Positions 9,041 to 18,436 are shown, numbered from the stretch's first letter. The stretch: DNA of 64,000 nt from Chitinophagaceae bacterium (GCA_016713085.1 JADJPV010000001.1:1633001-1697000), one strand, 5' to 3'. Notes: generated from the sequence alone by a model not told the origin. Program-made: numbers and translations.

Positions 9041-9739
9041 TTAATTATGAAGTATAATTTTTGCACCCAGGGCCGGAGTACCACCAACAATGCCATTTGC
9101 AAAAACAGTATAAATCTTTCCTGCCTGCAACGTGATATTGTTAAGTGTTAAAACAGAAGTTGATGTTCCTGCAACACGTACATCAAATTTGTATGTACCG
9201 GCATCAACAGGAGCAAAAGCCTGATTAGAAGTTGCTGAAGACTGAGTTTCAAATGTTCTGTTTACGAATACAGGTATAAATGTTTCTCCACTTAAAACAC
9301 CTACTGTAACTGCCGGGGCTCCCGGACTTAAATGAAAAAAGCGGATATGCGCCTTACCTGAAGCCGGTGTGGCTAGATTGTCTTCTACCAGGATAGCACT
9401 AATAGAAGCTAAGCGGTTGAAAGCGAACAGTGAGTAATTCTTGTCTTTGGAAAAAGGAATATCCGCATTGATTACTGTTGTACTTGTACCCGCTGCATTC
9501 ACTTTTATATTCCTTGTTCCCGCAGTTACAGTTAAATAACCGGTATAGTTGGGGAATGTAAGCGGCGATGAATTCACTTTTAAATTGTCTACTAAAAGAT
9601 CAACACCGGGAGCATCAGGTGAAGCATGTACAACATTCACATTTGACGTGTCTTTCACTTTGTCTTTTTTACAGGAAATAAGTACTGTTGAAAATAGCAG
9701 CACCAAAGCTGCTGAAAGGAGAAAAGAAGTTTGTTTCAT
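9041..9739 (-). CDS. DUF4397 domain-containing lipoprotein
   Basis: A 232-residue protein starting MKQTSFLLSAALVLLFSTVLISC, a lipoprotein signal with the Cys in LISCKK. The frame is open 13 codons further upstream, but the signal peptide sets the start at 9739. Two beta-rich DUF4397 halves are visible: VNVVHASPDAPGVDLLVDN with NIKVNAAGTSTTVI, and HIRFFHLSPGAPAVTVGV with YKFDVRVAGTS. The family is exported and of unknown function. It ends at a terminator shared with the DUF2207 gene. Confidence 0.85.
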   Translation of the reverse strand: MKQTSFLLSAALVLLFSTVLISCKKDKVKDTSNVNVVHASPDAPGVDLLVDNLKVNSSPLTFPNYTGYLTVTAGTRNIKVNAAGTSTTVINADIPFSKDKNYSLFAFNRLASISAILVEDNLATPASGKAHIRFFHLSPGAPAVTVGVLSGETFIPVFVNRTFETQSSATSNQAFAPVDAGTYKFDVRVAGTSTSVLTLNNITLQAGKIYTVFANGIVGGTPALGAKIILHN

Positions 9740-9892
9740 AAATTTTTGTTTAGCCTTATAAAACAGTCTTTTAAACAAAATGTTCTTTTAATCTTTCTCT
9801 TAATGGAATTTTAACAGACGTTTATTTTTTAAAGCAAATTGTTACAAAAGGTTAATCAGAAAATGAACAAAATTGTTTGCTTTAATGGAAGT

Positions 9893-9968
9893 ATTTAGGG
9901 GTTCTGGATTCTCAGGCGATGTCTCCGCCCTGGATTTTGTTTTTTTGGCAGCAGTACTCCCGTTAATG
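9893..9968. repeat. Dispersed intergenic repeat, copy A
   Basis: The core GATTCTCAGGCGATGTCTC...CCTGGATTT...GGCAGCAGTACTC matches copies at about 11501 and 12247. With the REP copy at 9990 it makes up most of the 325-base gap 9740-10064. The remainder of that gap shows no gene or clear promoter. Confidence 0.62.
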
Positions 9969-9989
9969 ATAGATTAGTTTCCAGAAAGC

Positions 9990-10055
9990 AAAACCTCCGG
10001 GGTTTTTCACAGCCTCTGATATGAGCAAACAGATTTATAAAGCCCAGGTGGTTTT
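9990..10055 (+). repeat. REP-like palindromic element, copy 3 (distal, partly decayed)
   Basis: The left arm AAAACCTCCGGGGTTTT (9990-10006) is identical to the RAYT-flanking copies. The right arm (about 10039-10055, AAAGCCCAGGTGGTTTT) has several mismatches. The spacer keeps the CAGATTTATAAA junction and similar length. This non-adjacent copy supports mobility of the element. Confidence 0.75.
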
Positions 10056-10064
10056 TGCAACTCA

Positions 10065-11468
10065 TTATTTTTCACTTCTGTTTAATTCCCAATTATCTGT
10101 TCTGAATGGATTTACCGGCAAGCCTTCTTTGCTGAAGAGGTTCGGCATAGCCGTGCTGCTGTAACCAAAACGTACTGCAACAGGCTGCTTTACCATTTTA
10201 CTGAAAACAACCAGCCGGTTATTTTCAATCGTTGAAGAAGCAGGATAAAAAACTTTATCAACTCCGGCAATGTATAATTCTGTAATGACTTTTTCTTTTA
10301 CAGTTAACCCGGTTGGCGCATTTGCAAAGCTGATAATAATGTTCTCCTTTTTTATTTCCGTGCTTTGAAAAACCGGGTTCTTATAAGTAATGCCGGTTTG
10401 ATGATAGGTTTCTGCCAGTGCCCAAGCTGCAAGCCGGTAGCCAACATCATGTTTATTTTTTGGATGAATGTCTTTGATATTATCAACAAGATCTGTTATT
10501 ACAACCATACCAACGTTGGGAACTGCCATTGCTTTGGTTTGCTGCTCACGTACAATAGCAGAAGTAAACTTATTATCGTAAGCGAACGGAGCTATCTGAA
10601 CATAATAAAACGGAAAGTCTTTCTTCCATGCTTTTCGCCACGAACCAATTAATGCAGTTAAAAGTTTTGCATATGAATCGGGTGCCGCAGTGTTACTTTC
10701 TCCCTGGTACCAGAGAGCGCCTGCAATCGTATAATTTGTAACCGGAGCAATCATGGCGTTAAACGAAGCGCCGGGTGTATATGGCCACCAGTCGAATGGC
10801 TGTAGTTTTGCAGCGGCCTCTTTTAATACTGCATCATTTGTAACAGCAGTTTCTTCTGCCCACACTTCTGCCGGTGTACCACCCCAGTTGGCACTGATTA
10901 AACCAACAGGAACATTTAAGCTGCTGTTGATTTTTTTTCCAAAGAAGTAGCCAACCGCACTAAAGCTTTTCAATGTGTTTGAATCGCAGCTCACCCAGCT
11001 GCCATCGCAATTATCCTGTGGATATATTGAAGTTGACTTTGGAACTGAAAAGAAACGGATATTGCTGTTGCTGCATGTTGATAATTCTTCTTTAACATCG
11101 GGTAAGCCCCAGTTATAATTCATTTCCATGTTCGACTGACCGGAGCAAATCCATACTTCACCAATCAGTACGTTATTTAATAAAATTGTATTCCTTCCTT
11201 TTAATGTAATTGTATAAGGTCCGCCGGCTTTGGGTGTTTGTATACTCATTTCCCACTTTGCTCCTCTTGAAGCTATTGCAGAATCTGTTTGATTATTCCA
11301 TGATGTTGTTACAAAAATTTTTTCAGCAGGATCGGCCCAACCCCAGATTTTTACAGTTGCTTTTTGCTGAAGTACCATATTGCTGCTTACAAGATTGGGC
11401 AAACGGATATCGGCATTTACAGTTAAAAGAGAATGGGCAAAGAACGCAATAGCAAGAATCTTTTTCAT
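10065..11468 (-). CDS. Sialate O-acetylesterase-like SGNH hydrolase
   Basis: A 467-residue secreted protein with a Sec signal (MKKILAIAFFAHSLLTVNA). The SGNH catalytic serine is in WICSGQSNMEM (Ser112), and the Asp/His pair lies in DNIKDIHPKNKHDVGYRLA near residue 340. LISANWGGTPAEVWA and LWYQGESNTAAP are the other family blocks. The family removes acetyl groups from sialic acids or plant glycans, and the substrate here is unknown. It is isolated from other carbohydrate genes apart from the GH26 enzyme 5 kb away. Confidence 0.9.
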   Translation of the reverse strand: MKKILAIAFFAHSLLTVNADIRLPNLVSSNMVLQQKATVKIWGWADPAEKIFVTTSWNNQTDSAIASRGAKWEMSIQTPKAGGPYTITLKGRNTILLNNVLIGEVWICSGQSNMEMNYNWGLPDVKEELSTCSNSNIRFFSVPKSTSIYPQDNCDGSWVSCDSNTLKSFSAVGYFFGKKINSSLNVPVGLISANWGGTPAEVWAEETAVTNDAVLKEAAAKLQPFDWWPYTPGASFNAMIAPVTNYTIAGALWYQGESNTAAPDSYAKLLTALIGSWRKAWKKDFPFYYVQIAPFAYDNKFTSAIVREQQTKAMAVPNVGMVVITDLVDNIKDIHPKNKHDVGYRLAAWALAETYHQTGITYKNPVFQSTEIKKENIIISFANAPTGLTVKEKVITELYIAGVDKVFYPASSTIENNRLVVFSKMVKQPVAVRFGYSSTAMPNLFSKEGLPVNPFRTDNWELNRSEK

Positions 11469-11500
11469 GTTTGTCCGGAGTTAATATTGAAGAAGCCTAA

Positions 11501-11585
11501 GGTAGGAATTGTTCTGATGTTGAAAGGGAAATTCTCAGCATTCTCTGCTCAGGATTTGTGTTGATGACAGAAGGATTGGCCGTTG
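11501..11585. repeat. Dispersed intergenic repeat, copy B
   Basis: GGAATTGTTCTGATGTTGAAAG...ATTCTCAGC...TCTCTGCTC..GGATTTGTGTTGATG.CAG aligns along about 80 bases with the copy at 12247. It lies directly downstream of the DUF2004-like gene. The rest of the 11469-11639 gap has no other feature that I recognise. Confidence 0.68.
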
Positions 11586-11639
11586 AAAGCACTCAGCCTT
11601 CATATTGCCAAACCGATTTAGCTGTTTTTATTTCTCTCA

Positions 11640-12149
11640 TCAACTTTCCCAGGTTATATGGTCTAAGTCACCCGTTACAGTTGTGTTAACAACTAAAAGC
11701 TGGTTACACGGTTCTCCGTCAATTTCTATTGAATAGTCAAAAACACCATAATAGTTTGCACCAAATTTTCCGTCTGGATAAAGTCCAACTCTAATCAATT
11801 TAAGTTTATCAAGAAGCTGATGCTTGGGTGATCTTTGTTTGTCATTGTAGTCTATGATGTTGGATAGTTCTTCTTCGTCTAATTCATCAACATAGAAATT
11901 TATGTAGTCTGCCGTTTCTCCTTCTTCCATAAAATCCTTGTCAATAGCTGATTTATTCTGTATTTCAAAGTTGCCAATGTTGTCAAGGAAGGCTTTAATA
12001 TTTTTTGCTTGCTCTTCGCCTATTTGTTTGTTTTCAAAATTTAAATCAAGCCATAGAATACTTCCTTTCCATTCAGTTTTAACAGAATAACACCCCTCTG
12101 ACTGAGTTAAGTCAATTTGCCCAAAATACGGCAATTCAATGTTTGTCAT
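11640..12149 (-). CDS. DUF2004-like cytosolic protein
   Basis: A 169-residue acidic protein without signal or membrane helix. The N-terminus IELPYFGQIDL, the central DLNFENKQIGEEQ and the C-terminal DYSIEIDGEPCNQLLVV resemble DUF2004 proteins, some of which have been proposed as immunity proteins in polymorphic toxin systems. I see no toxin gene beside it, so that role is not supported here. The flanking repeats suggest it sits in a cassette-like accessory segment. Confidence 0.6.
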   Translation of the reverse strand: MTNIELPYFGQIDLTQSEGCYSVKTEWKGSILWLDLNFENKQIGEEQAKNIKAFLDNIGNFEIQNKSAIDKDFMEEGETADYINFYVDELDEEELSNIIDYNDKQRSPKHQLLDKLKLIRVGLYPDGKFGANYYGVFDYSIEIDGEPCNQLLVVNTTVTGDLDHITWES

Positions 12150-12246
12150 TTCTTGTCTTTTATTTTTTGGCGTCGGTGAAAATCACAGCTAACGCATTCA
12201 TCTGCCTTACTCTTCTTTTCACACCGGTTTTTTTGAATAAACCTAT

Positions 12247-12338
12247 GTTAGTAATTGTTCTGTTGTTGAAAGTAAGATTCTCAGGCGAGTCTCTGCTCTG
12301 GATTTGTGTTGTTGGCAGCAGGACTCGCAGGCGAAGAT
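12247..12338. repeat. Dispersed intergenic repeat, copy C
   Basis: The most complete copy: TAATTGTTCTGTTGTTGAAAG, ATTCTCAGGCGAGTCTCTG, CTCTGGATTTGTGTTGTTGG, CAGCAGGACTCGCAGGCGAA. The two GCGAGTC/GACTCGC segments are inverted, so the element can fold. It lies downstream of the lipoprotein gene at 12373-12789. The remaining part of the 12150-12372 gap has no gene that I can support. Confidence 0.68.
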
Positions 12339-12372
12339 ACCTATCTGACACTGCGCCTAAGAACGTTTTTGT

Positions 12373-12789
12373 TTATTCATTCATCAGCGAAAGAAAATCA
12401 AGCTCCCCTTTTGTTATTGACTTTGAATATTGTCTTGATTTGTTTTCTTTATCAATGAAACTGATAACAGCGCCATCAGTTCCTTTAGTATATAAAAGCC
12501 CAAATGAACCTTGCCTGACTGATATATTAGCAAGATAAGAAGAAGGAGTCAATTGCCACCCACTCTCATTATTATTAAACCATTCGATAAGTTTTGAATA
12601 TTTGTGTGAATTAACCTTAATATCAGTCTGAGTTACTTTTGTTAAATCTGTTATTTTATCTGTAGAGTTAAGGGTTAGAATAAACGATGAATTTTTATCA
12701 ATGTAATTGTTGATATTAATTTTCGAGCTACAACTTGCCAACATACAAGTCATTGCGACTAATAAAACGAAATTAATTTGCTTTGTCAA
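12373..12789 (-). CDS. Hypothetical lipoprotein
   Basis: A 138-residue protein with a lipoprotein signal ending LASC (Cys20). The mature part is polar with a SYLANISVRQGSFGLLYTK segment and no catalytic motif that I recognise. It resembles small orphan lipoproteins of accessory regions. Confidence 0.58.
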   Translation of the reverse strand: MTKQINFVLLVAMTCMLASCSSKININNYIDKNSSFILTLNSTDKITDLTKVTQTDIKVNSHKYSKLIEWFNNNESGWQLTPSSYLANISVRQGSFGLLYTKGTDGAVISFIDKENKSRQYSKSITKGELDFLSLMNE

Positions 12790-12840
12790 TATGAAAAGGC
12801 GATTGATAACATGAGAGGTAAATCATACAAAACAATCATC

Positions 12841-13966
12841 CTAATAATCCACCACCTGCTCTTCAATCAGCTGCGGCAATTCTCTCCACTCATATTGCTG
12901 GTTACGCAACTGCGGTTCAAAGCCTGCTTCTTTAATAGCTTCCTGGATGGATTTGTAGGTAAAGCGATGTGGAGCACCGGCAGCACTCACTACATTTTCT
13001 TCCAACATGATACTTCCAAAATCATTGGCACCGCCATGCAAACAAAGCTGTGCAGTTTCTTTACCAACTGTTAGCCAGCTGGCCTGTATATTTTTTACGT
13101 TAGGTAACATGATGCGGCTGATAGCGATCATACGCACATATTCATCGGCAGTAGTTAAATTATGTACACCACGGATCTTTGCAAGTAAGGTATCTGCATC
13201 CTGGAAGGTCCATGGAATAAAGGCTAAAAAATCCTTTTGCTTCTGCAGGCTTTTGACTCTGCACGTCACGGATCTTCACCAAATGTTCAAAACGTTCACG
13301 GATGGTTTCCACATGACCAAACATCATGGTTGCTGATGTAGTAATGTTGAGCATATGTGCTTCATGCATAATATCAAGCCATTCCTGTGCGCCGCATTTT
13401 CCTTTGCTGATCAAGCGGCGTACACGGTCAATCAGTATTTCAGCACCAGCACCGGGTAATGAATCCATCCCTGCGTCTTTCAATGCAGTAAGCACTTCTT
13501 TATGTGTGCTTTTTGCAAGCTTCGTAATATGTGCTACTTCGGGTGGCCCGAGTGTGTGTAATTTAATGTTGGGATAAAGTGACTTCAACTGTTTGAACAG
13601 GGTTGTATAAAATTCAAGTCCCAGTTCAGGATGATGACCACCCTGCAACAGCAACTGATCGCCGCCCCATTTAATGGTTTGATCGATCTTTACTTTATAG
13701 GTTTCAATATCGGTGATATAAGCTTCTGCATGTCCGGGTATACGGAAGAAGTTGCAGAACTTACAATTGGCAATACATACATTGGTGGTATTCACATTCC
13801 GGTCGATCTGCCAGGTAACTTTTCGGTGAGGCACCTGCTGTTTGCGTAATTCATCAGCCACATACATTAACTCAGTGAGCGGTGCATGTTCAAAAAGATA
13901 CATACCTTCTTCAATGGTTAAGAATTCAAAGTTGGATGCCTTTTTATAAAGTTCGTTCAGATTCAT
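12841..13966 (-). CDS. mqnC: Cyclic dehypoxanthinyl futalosine synthase (frameshifted)
   Basis: A radical SAM enzyme that cyclises dehypoxanthine futalosine in the futalosine route to menaquinone. The N-terminal frame has the cluster motif CIANCKFC (Cys64, Cys68, Cys71), then LLLQGGHHPELGLEFY and TTSATMMFGHVET. The coding frame breaks at an A6 run (13226-13231): removing one base joins AKGF directly to LAFIPWTFQD in the downstream frame, which continues to the stop at 12841 with a normal C-terminus. The start MNLNELYKKASNF at 13966 is preferred over an upstream extension that lies in repeat DNA. Since menaquinone is normally essential, a sequencing indel is the likelier explanation, but true loss cannot be excluded. 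Confidence 0.86.
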
Positions 13967-13994
13967 TTTGATCGTTTTCAGGAAAGAAAATTGT

Positions 13995-14088
13995 TGCCAC
14001 GAACCTGCCTGGCGGCAGACAGGGGCACAAAGACAGAAAGACTGAAGTAACAATGGTTCCCTTTAGAGCCTTTGAATCTTTGTGGCCA
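13995..14088. repeat. Repeat-like non-coding segment upstream of mqnC
   Basis: GCCACGAA..CCTGCCTGGCGGCAGACAGG..GGCACAAAGACAGAAAGAC is matched by an opposing TCTTTGTGGCCAC at 14078-14090. This resembles the CACAAAGA-type palindromic repeats of Bacteroidota. It fills most of the gap between mqnC and the protease gene. Confidence 0.45.
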
Positions 14089-14096
14089 CAAAAGTA
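14089..14096 (-). promoter_or_regulatory. Candidate -7 element for mqnC
   Basis: On the minus strand this reads TACTTTTG, matching the Bacteroidota -7 consensus TAnnTTTG. It lies about 125 bases upstream of the mqnC ATG. No clear -33 TTG element is seen at the expected distance. Confidence 0.33.
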
Positions 14097-14174
14097 CAGC
14101 CAGATTCTGTAAGTACAGCGAAGCGTTTATCCTATTTCTCTTGTCTAACTCATAACTTTAATTAATATTGAACC

Positions 14175-15360
14175 GTGAAGCTGCTTAAAACGATATGCCT
14201 GCTCCTGATCTGCTCCAGAATGAGTGCACAGGAAAGAGACTTTCCCCCGGCTAAACTGCTCACCAGCTTTAAGTTTGAGCAGTTAACAGGAGGCATTGTT
14301 ATACTGAGGGCAACACTTGATCATTTCCCCGACACACTCAATTTTATATTAGATACCGGAAGCGGCGGAATTTCGCTTGATACACTTACTGCACTCTATT
14401 ATAAGTTACCCATTGAAAACAGCGATCGTACCGTTCGTGGAATTGGCGGCGTAAAACCACTTCAGTATTATAAAGGAGGCACTTTGCATTTTAAAGGGCT
14501 GGATGTTGAAAAGCTCGACTTTCATATTAACGATTATGAAATTTTGAGTGAAGTATATGGTTTACGGGTTGATGGAATTATCGGCTTCTCTTTACTAAGA
14601 AGGTTTATTGTTGCCCTTGATTATGATACCCAGATGATTTCTATTTACACACCCGGTAAATATAAGTATCCCAGAAATGGAACATATCTGGAACCCAAAT
14701 TTGCCTCTATTCCCATTACACAACACCATGTATCTGATGAAAAAAATTACTTACTGAATTTTTATTTTGATACCGGTGCAGGGATGTGTTTGCTTTTTAC
14801 GGATCGGTTTATGGAGGATAGTGTACTGATCAGCAAAAAAAGAAAAATAGTAAGCACACAGGTAGAAGGGCTGATGGGTAAGATAGGCATGCGGCTTTCA
14901 ACGGTGAAACGGGTAAAAATAGGTCCATATAAATTTAACAGAGTACCGATTCATATTTATGATGATTCGATGAATGTGCTGGCTTACCCTGATATTTCCG
15001 GTTTAATTGGAAGTGATTTACTGCGGAGGTTTAACCTGGTGATCAATTACCCCGAGCGGATTATTCACCTTTCGCCCAATACGCATTTAAAAGATCCGTT
15101 TGATTATTCTTATACCGGGATGAGTTATTATTTTATTGATGGTAAAGTAACCATCACAGAAGTACAACAGGGATCGCCTGCTGAAAAGGCGGGGTTTTTA
15201 CCCGGCGATGTAATTTTTGGAGTTGGAGAATAATTTTACAAATAATATTCAGCAATACAAAGCCCTGATGCAAACAGCAGGAGAAAAATTAAGAATATTG
15301 ATCTTCCGCAACACTCAACCCCGGCTGATTGAGTTAAAAGTGGGCAGTATTTTGAAGTAA
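14175..15360 (+). CDS. Retropepsin-like aspartyl protease with PDZ domain (frameshifted near the end)
   Basis: A secreted protein with GTG start and signal MKLLKTICLLLICSRMSAQ. Two aspartyl protease lobes carry ILDTGSGG (Asp60) and FYFDTGAGMC (Asp199). VDGIIGFSLLRRF and ISGLIGSDLLRRF close each lobe. A PDZ domain starts near residue 320 (SPAEKAGFLPGDVIF). The frame stops at 15233, but dropping one base at GG 15225-15226 restores ENNFTNNIQQYKALMQ and a normal PDZ end to the stop at 15360. Whether the break is real is uncertain. Gapped proteins of this type occur in Bacteroidota; the substrate is unknown. Confidence 0.82.
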
Positions 15361-15423
15361 TACCCTTCAGCAAATCTTTTTTACCGAATTTTACAGTCGT
15401 TTTCTAAAACTTACAAAAGAGAC

Positions 15424-16662
15424 ATGATCAATTTTGAACGCTTTGTTCTTTCGAACGGATTAAAAGTACTGGTACATAAAGATATGGCTACACCCATGGC
15501 AGTAGTAAATGTGCTGTATGATGTGGGTGCAAGGGATGAGGATGAAAACCGCACAGGCTTTGCTCATTTATTTGAACACCTCATGTTTGGCGGATCAATT
15601 AATATTCCTGATTACGATGAACCGCTGCAGCAGGCAGGTGGCGAAAACAATGCGTATACCACCAACGATCTTACCAATTATTACTGTCAGCTCCCTGCTG
15701 AAAATATTGAAACAGCATTTTGGTTAGAAAGTGACCGCATGCTGAGTCTTGCTTTTGATGAAAAAAGTTTAGATGTGCAGCGCAAAGTGGTGAGTGAAGA
15801 ATTTAAAGAACATTATCTCAACAAACCTTATGGCGATGTATGGAATAAGATACGGGAGATGGCGTATAAAAAACATCCGTATAAATGGATGACGATAGGT
15901 AAAGAATTAAAACATATTGAAGAAGCACAGCTGCAGGATGTAAAAAACTTTTTCTTTAAACACTACACTCCTTCCAATGCTATTTTAGTTGTTGCAGGAA
16001 ATGTGGATACAGAAAATGTAATGCGTTTGGCAGAGAAATGGTTTGGTCCAATTCCGGCTGGCGAAAAGTATGTACGTCAGTTACCACAGGAGCCTAGGCA
16101 AACAGAAGCACGAAGACTGGAAATTACAGCGGATGTTCCGCTGGATGCTTTTTATAAAGTATGGCATATGGCATCAAGACTCGAACGTGGATATTATGTT
16201 ACAGATTTGATCACAGATATTTTAGGCGGAGGTGCCAGCAGCCGTTTGTTTCAATCGCTGGTGAAAGAAAAGAAACTCTTCAGCAGTATTGATTGTTCTC
16301 ATTTCGGAAGTACAGATACGGGTTTACTGAGTATTGAAGGAAAATTAGTGAAGGGCGTAAAGATCGAAGAAGCAGAAAAAGCAGTGAATGAAGAAGTGGA
16401 AAAAATGAAAACACAACTGGTGGATGAAAAAGAACTGCAAAAAGTGATCAACAAAACAGAGAGCACTATTTTATTTGAAGATATGAGTGTGATGAGCCGT
16501 GCCAACAGTCTTGCCTATTATGAACTGCTGGGCGATGCACAACTGATGAACGATGAATTACAGAAATATGAAAGCGTAACAGCACAGGAACTGATGGATG
16601 AAAGCATCCGCATCTTTGATGAGCGAAACAGCAATACATTGTATTATTTAGCCAAGAATTAA
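15424..16662 (+). CDS. M16 zinc metallopeptidase, catalytic half
   Basis: A 412-residue M16 (pitrilysin family) peptidase. The inverted zinc motif is HLFEH (His48, Glu51, His52), with the downstream glutamate in VVSEEFKEHYLN. There is no signal peptide, so it is probably cytoplasmic or exported as part of a complex. The next gene encodes the non-catalytic partner and begins five bases after this one ends. In two-chain M16B enzymes both are needed to form the closed chamber that degrades short peptides. Confidence 0.93.
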   Translation: MINFERFVLSNGLKVLVHKDMATPMAVVNVLYDVGARDEDENRTGFAHLFEHLMFGGSINIPDYDEPLQQAGGENNAYTTNDLTNYYCQLPAENIETAFWLESDRMLSLAFDEKSLDVQRKVVSEEFKEHYLNKPYGDVWNKIREMAYKKHPYKWMTIGKELKHIEEAQLQDVKNFFFKHYTPSNAILVVAGNVDTENVMRLAEKWFGPIPAGEKYVRQLPQEPRQTEARRLEITADVPLDAFYKVWHMASRLERGYYVTDLITDILGGGASSRLFQSLVKEKKLFSSIDCSHFGSTDTGLLSIEGKLVKGVKIEEAEKAVNEEVEKMKTQLVDEKELQKVINKTESTILFEDMSVMSRANSLAYYELLGDAQLMNDELQKYESVTAQELMDESIRIFDERNSNTLYYLAKN

Positions 16663-16666
16663 TGAC

Positions 16667-17965
16667 ATGAGTGTACTCACAGAACAATTAAACAGAACAA
16701 CAGCACCTTTATATAAAGACGCAACAGAGTTTGACTTAAAACTCAAACCTTACGAAAAATATATACTGGATAACGGGGTGGAAGTTTATGCAGTAAATGC
16801 AGGAACGCAGGAAGTGATGAGCCTGGAGCTGGTTTTCAAAGCCGGTAACTGGTACGAACAGCAGAACAATGTTGCAGCTGCCACCAACTTTCTGATCAAG
16901 AACGGCACAAAGAATAAAAACGCATTTGAACTGACGGAACATTTTGATTACTATGGTTCGCACCTGAGCCGTGGCTGTTACAATGAAACCTCAACCATTA
17001 TTCTGCATTGTATCGACAGGCATTTTACCAAACACTTACCGGTGATTGCTGAAATGATCACTGATTCCATTTATCCGCAGCATGAACTTGATATCTACAA
17101 ACAAAACATGCAGCAGCGCTTAACTGTGAGTTTGAAGAAATGTGATTTTGTTGCAACACGTTTGATTGAAGAATATTTATTTGGCCGCAATCATCCTTAT
17201 GGTGTGTACAGTAACAAAGAAGATTATGATGCATTGCAGCAACAGCAGTTGCAGGATTATTATAAACAGTATTATACCAATGGCCACTGTACCATTTTTG
17301 CAGCAGGTTTACTGCCTGCTGATTTTATACAGCATTTGAATGCAACAATTGGTCAGCTGCCACTGAATCAAAAAGAAATACCAACTATTGTTCACCCGGT
17401 AACGCCGGCTGATGAAAAGAAATACCGTATTGCCAATGATGTAAACGGTGTGCAGGGTGCTATCCGAATTGCAAGGGAATTTCCCAACCGCCATCATCCC
17501 GATTTTCAACCCGTGCAGGTATTGAACTCATTGTTCGGTGGATTTTTTGGTTCAAGGCTTATGAGTAATATCCGTGAAGACAAAGGATATACCTACGGCA
17601 TTCACAGTTATATTCTCAATCATATTTCAACAACTGCATGGATGGTGAGCACTGAAGCCGGGAAAGAAGTTTGCGAGGCAACCATTAAAGAAGTGTACCA
17701 TGAAATGGAAGACCTGCGCAATGAACTGGTGGATGCCGAAGAACTGCAACTGGTGAAGAATTATCTTATCGGTACCGTTCTTGGTGACCTGGACGGTCCC
17801 TTCCATATTATTGGCCGCTGGAAAAATTTAATTTTAAATGGGCTGGATGAGAACTATTTTTATTCATCCGTTGATACCATTAAACATATTACAGCAAAGC
17901 AGGTACAGGAACTGGCAAATAAATATTTACAACCGGAAGATTTTTATGAATTAGTGGTGGTTTAA
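16667..17965 (+). CDS. M16 peptidase, non-catalytic partner half
   Basis: A 432-residue M16 family protein lacking HxxEH: the equivalent site reads AATNFLIKNGTKNK. It keeps the substrate-binding Arg/Tyr region GSRLMSNIREDKGYTYGIHSYI, characteristic of the partner chain. The start is five bases after the catalytic subunit stop, so the two are translated together and most likely form a heterodimer. Confidence 0.92.
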   Translation: MSVLTEQLNRTTAPLYKDATEFDLKLKPYEKYILDNGVEVYAVNAGTQEVMSLELVFKAGNWYEQQNNVAAATNFLIKNGTKNKNAFELTEHFDYYGSHLSRGCYNETSTIILHCIDRHFTKHLPVIAEMITDSIYPQHELDIYKQNMQQRLTVSLKKCDFVATRLIEEYLFGRNHPYGVYSNKEDYDALQQQQLQDYYKQYYTNGHCTIFAAGLLPADFIQHLNATIGQLPLNQKEIPTIVHPVTPADEKKYRIANDVNGVQGAIRIAREFPNRHHPDFQPVQVLNSLFGGFFGSRLMSNIREDKGYTYGIHSYILNHISTTAWMVSTEAGKEVCEATIKEVYHEMEDLRNELVDAEELQLVKNYLIGTVLGDLDGPFHIIGRWKNLILNGLDENYFYSSVDTIKHITAKQVQELANKYLQPEDFYELVVV

Positions 17966-17971
17966 GAGTTC

Positions 17972-18009
17972 AACACAGAGGAGTGGAGGTACAGAGGAGC
18001 ACAGAGAGA
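17972..18009. repeat. Left boundary of an AACACAGAGG-bounded element
   Basis: AACACAGAGG (17972-17981) followed by ACAGAGG and CACAGAGAG units. Its exact inverse CCTCTGTGTT occurs at 18437-18446, immediately after the GxxExxY gene, so the pair brackets that gene. A solo version without a gene is at 39118-39197. Confidence 0.72.
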
Positions 18010-18037
18010 TAAGGAGTTAAAAAGAGAAAACACTTAT

Positions 18038-18436
18038 ATGTCTTTGGCGGAGTATAGTAAAATTACTGAGCAGGTAATTAAGTGTGCAATAGAAGTACAC
18101 AAGGAACTCGGCCCTGGATTAATGGAATCGGTTTATGAAGTTTGCCTTATGAAGCTGTTGAGAGAGGAAGGTCTTCATGTAAAAAGGCAGGTAGCTGTTC
18201 CGGTTCATTTTAAAGGCGAAAGACTTGATAAAGAATTTATCATTGATATACTTGTTGAAGACAAAGTAGTTCTTGAATTGAAATCACTGGAATTTATATT
18301 ACCGGTTCATGAGGCACAGTTGGTTACTTATCTTAAACTGGCTGATAAACGGATCGGATTGTTGATCAACTTTAATGTTGTCTTATTGAAAGATGGCATC
18401 AGAAGAAGAATAAACGGTAACCCGGATCTGGAATAA
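18038..18436 (+). CDS. GxxExxY protein
   Basis: A 132-residue protein with the naming motif GPGLMESVYE near residues 25-34, and a PD-(D/E)xK-like core: FIIDILVEDKVVLELKS (Asp, Glu, Lys), HEAQLVTYLKL and GLLINFN. The fold is that of small restriction-endonuclease-like nucleases, and the physiological role is unknown. The gene is enclosed exactly between inverted repeats (17972 and 18437), suggesting it travels with, or is spread by, that repeat. Confidence 0.9.
   Translation: MSLAEYSKITEQVIKCAIEVHKELGPGLMESVYEVCLMKLLREEGLHVKRQVAVPVHFKGERLDKEFIIDILVEDKVVLELKSLEFILPVHEAQLVTYLKLADKRIGLLINFNVVLLKDGIRRRINGNPDLE

Noticed and set aside
11640..12149. Immunity protein of a toxin system
   Set aside because: Some DUF2004-like proteins are proposed immunity proteins, but no toxin or secretion gene is adjacent, so the role is not claimed.
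12160..12351. Minus-strand open frame of 63 codons between two orphan genes
   Set aside because: It coincides with the dispersed repeat at 12247-12338, has no recognisable protein features and reads as translated repeat DNA.
12190..12365. Possible integron attC site (CAGCTAACGC and GCGCCTAAG ends)
   Set aside because: The ends do not form the required RYYYAAC/GTTRRRY pair and no integrase is present; only the cassette-like order is noted.
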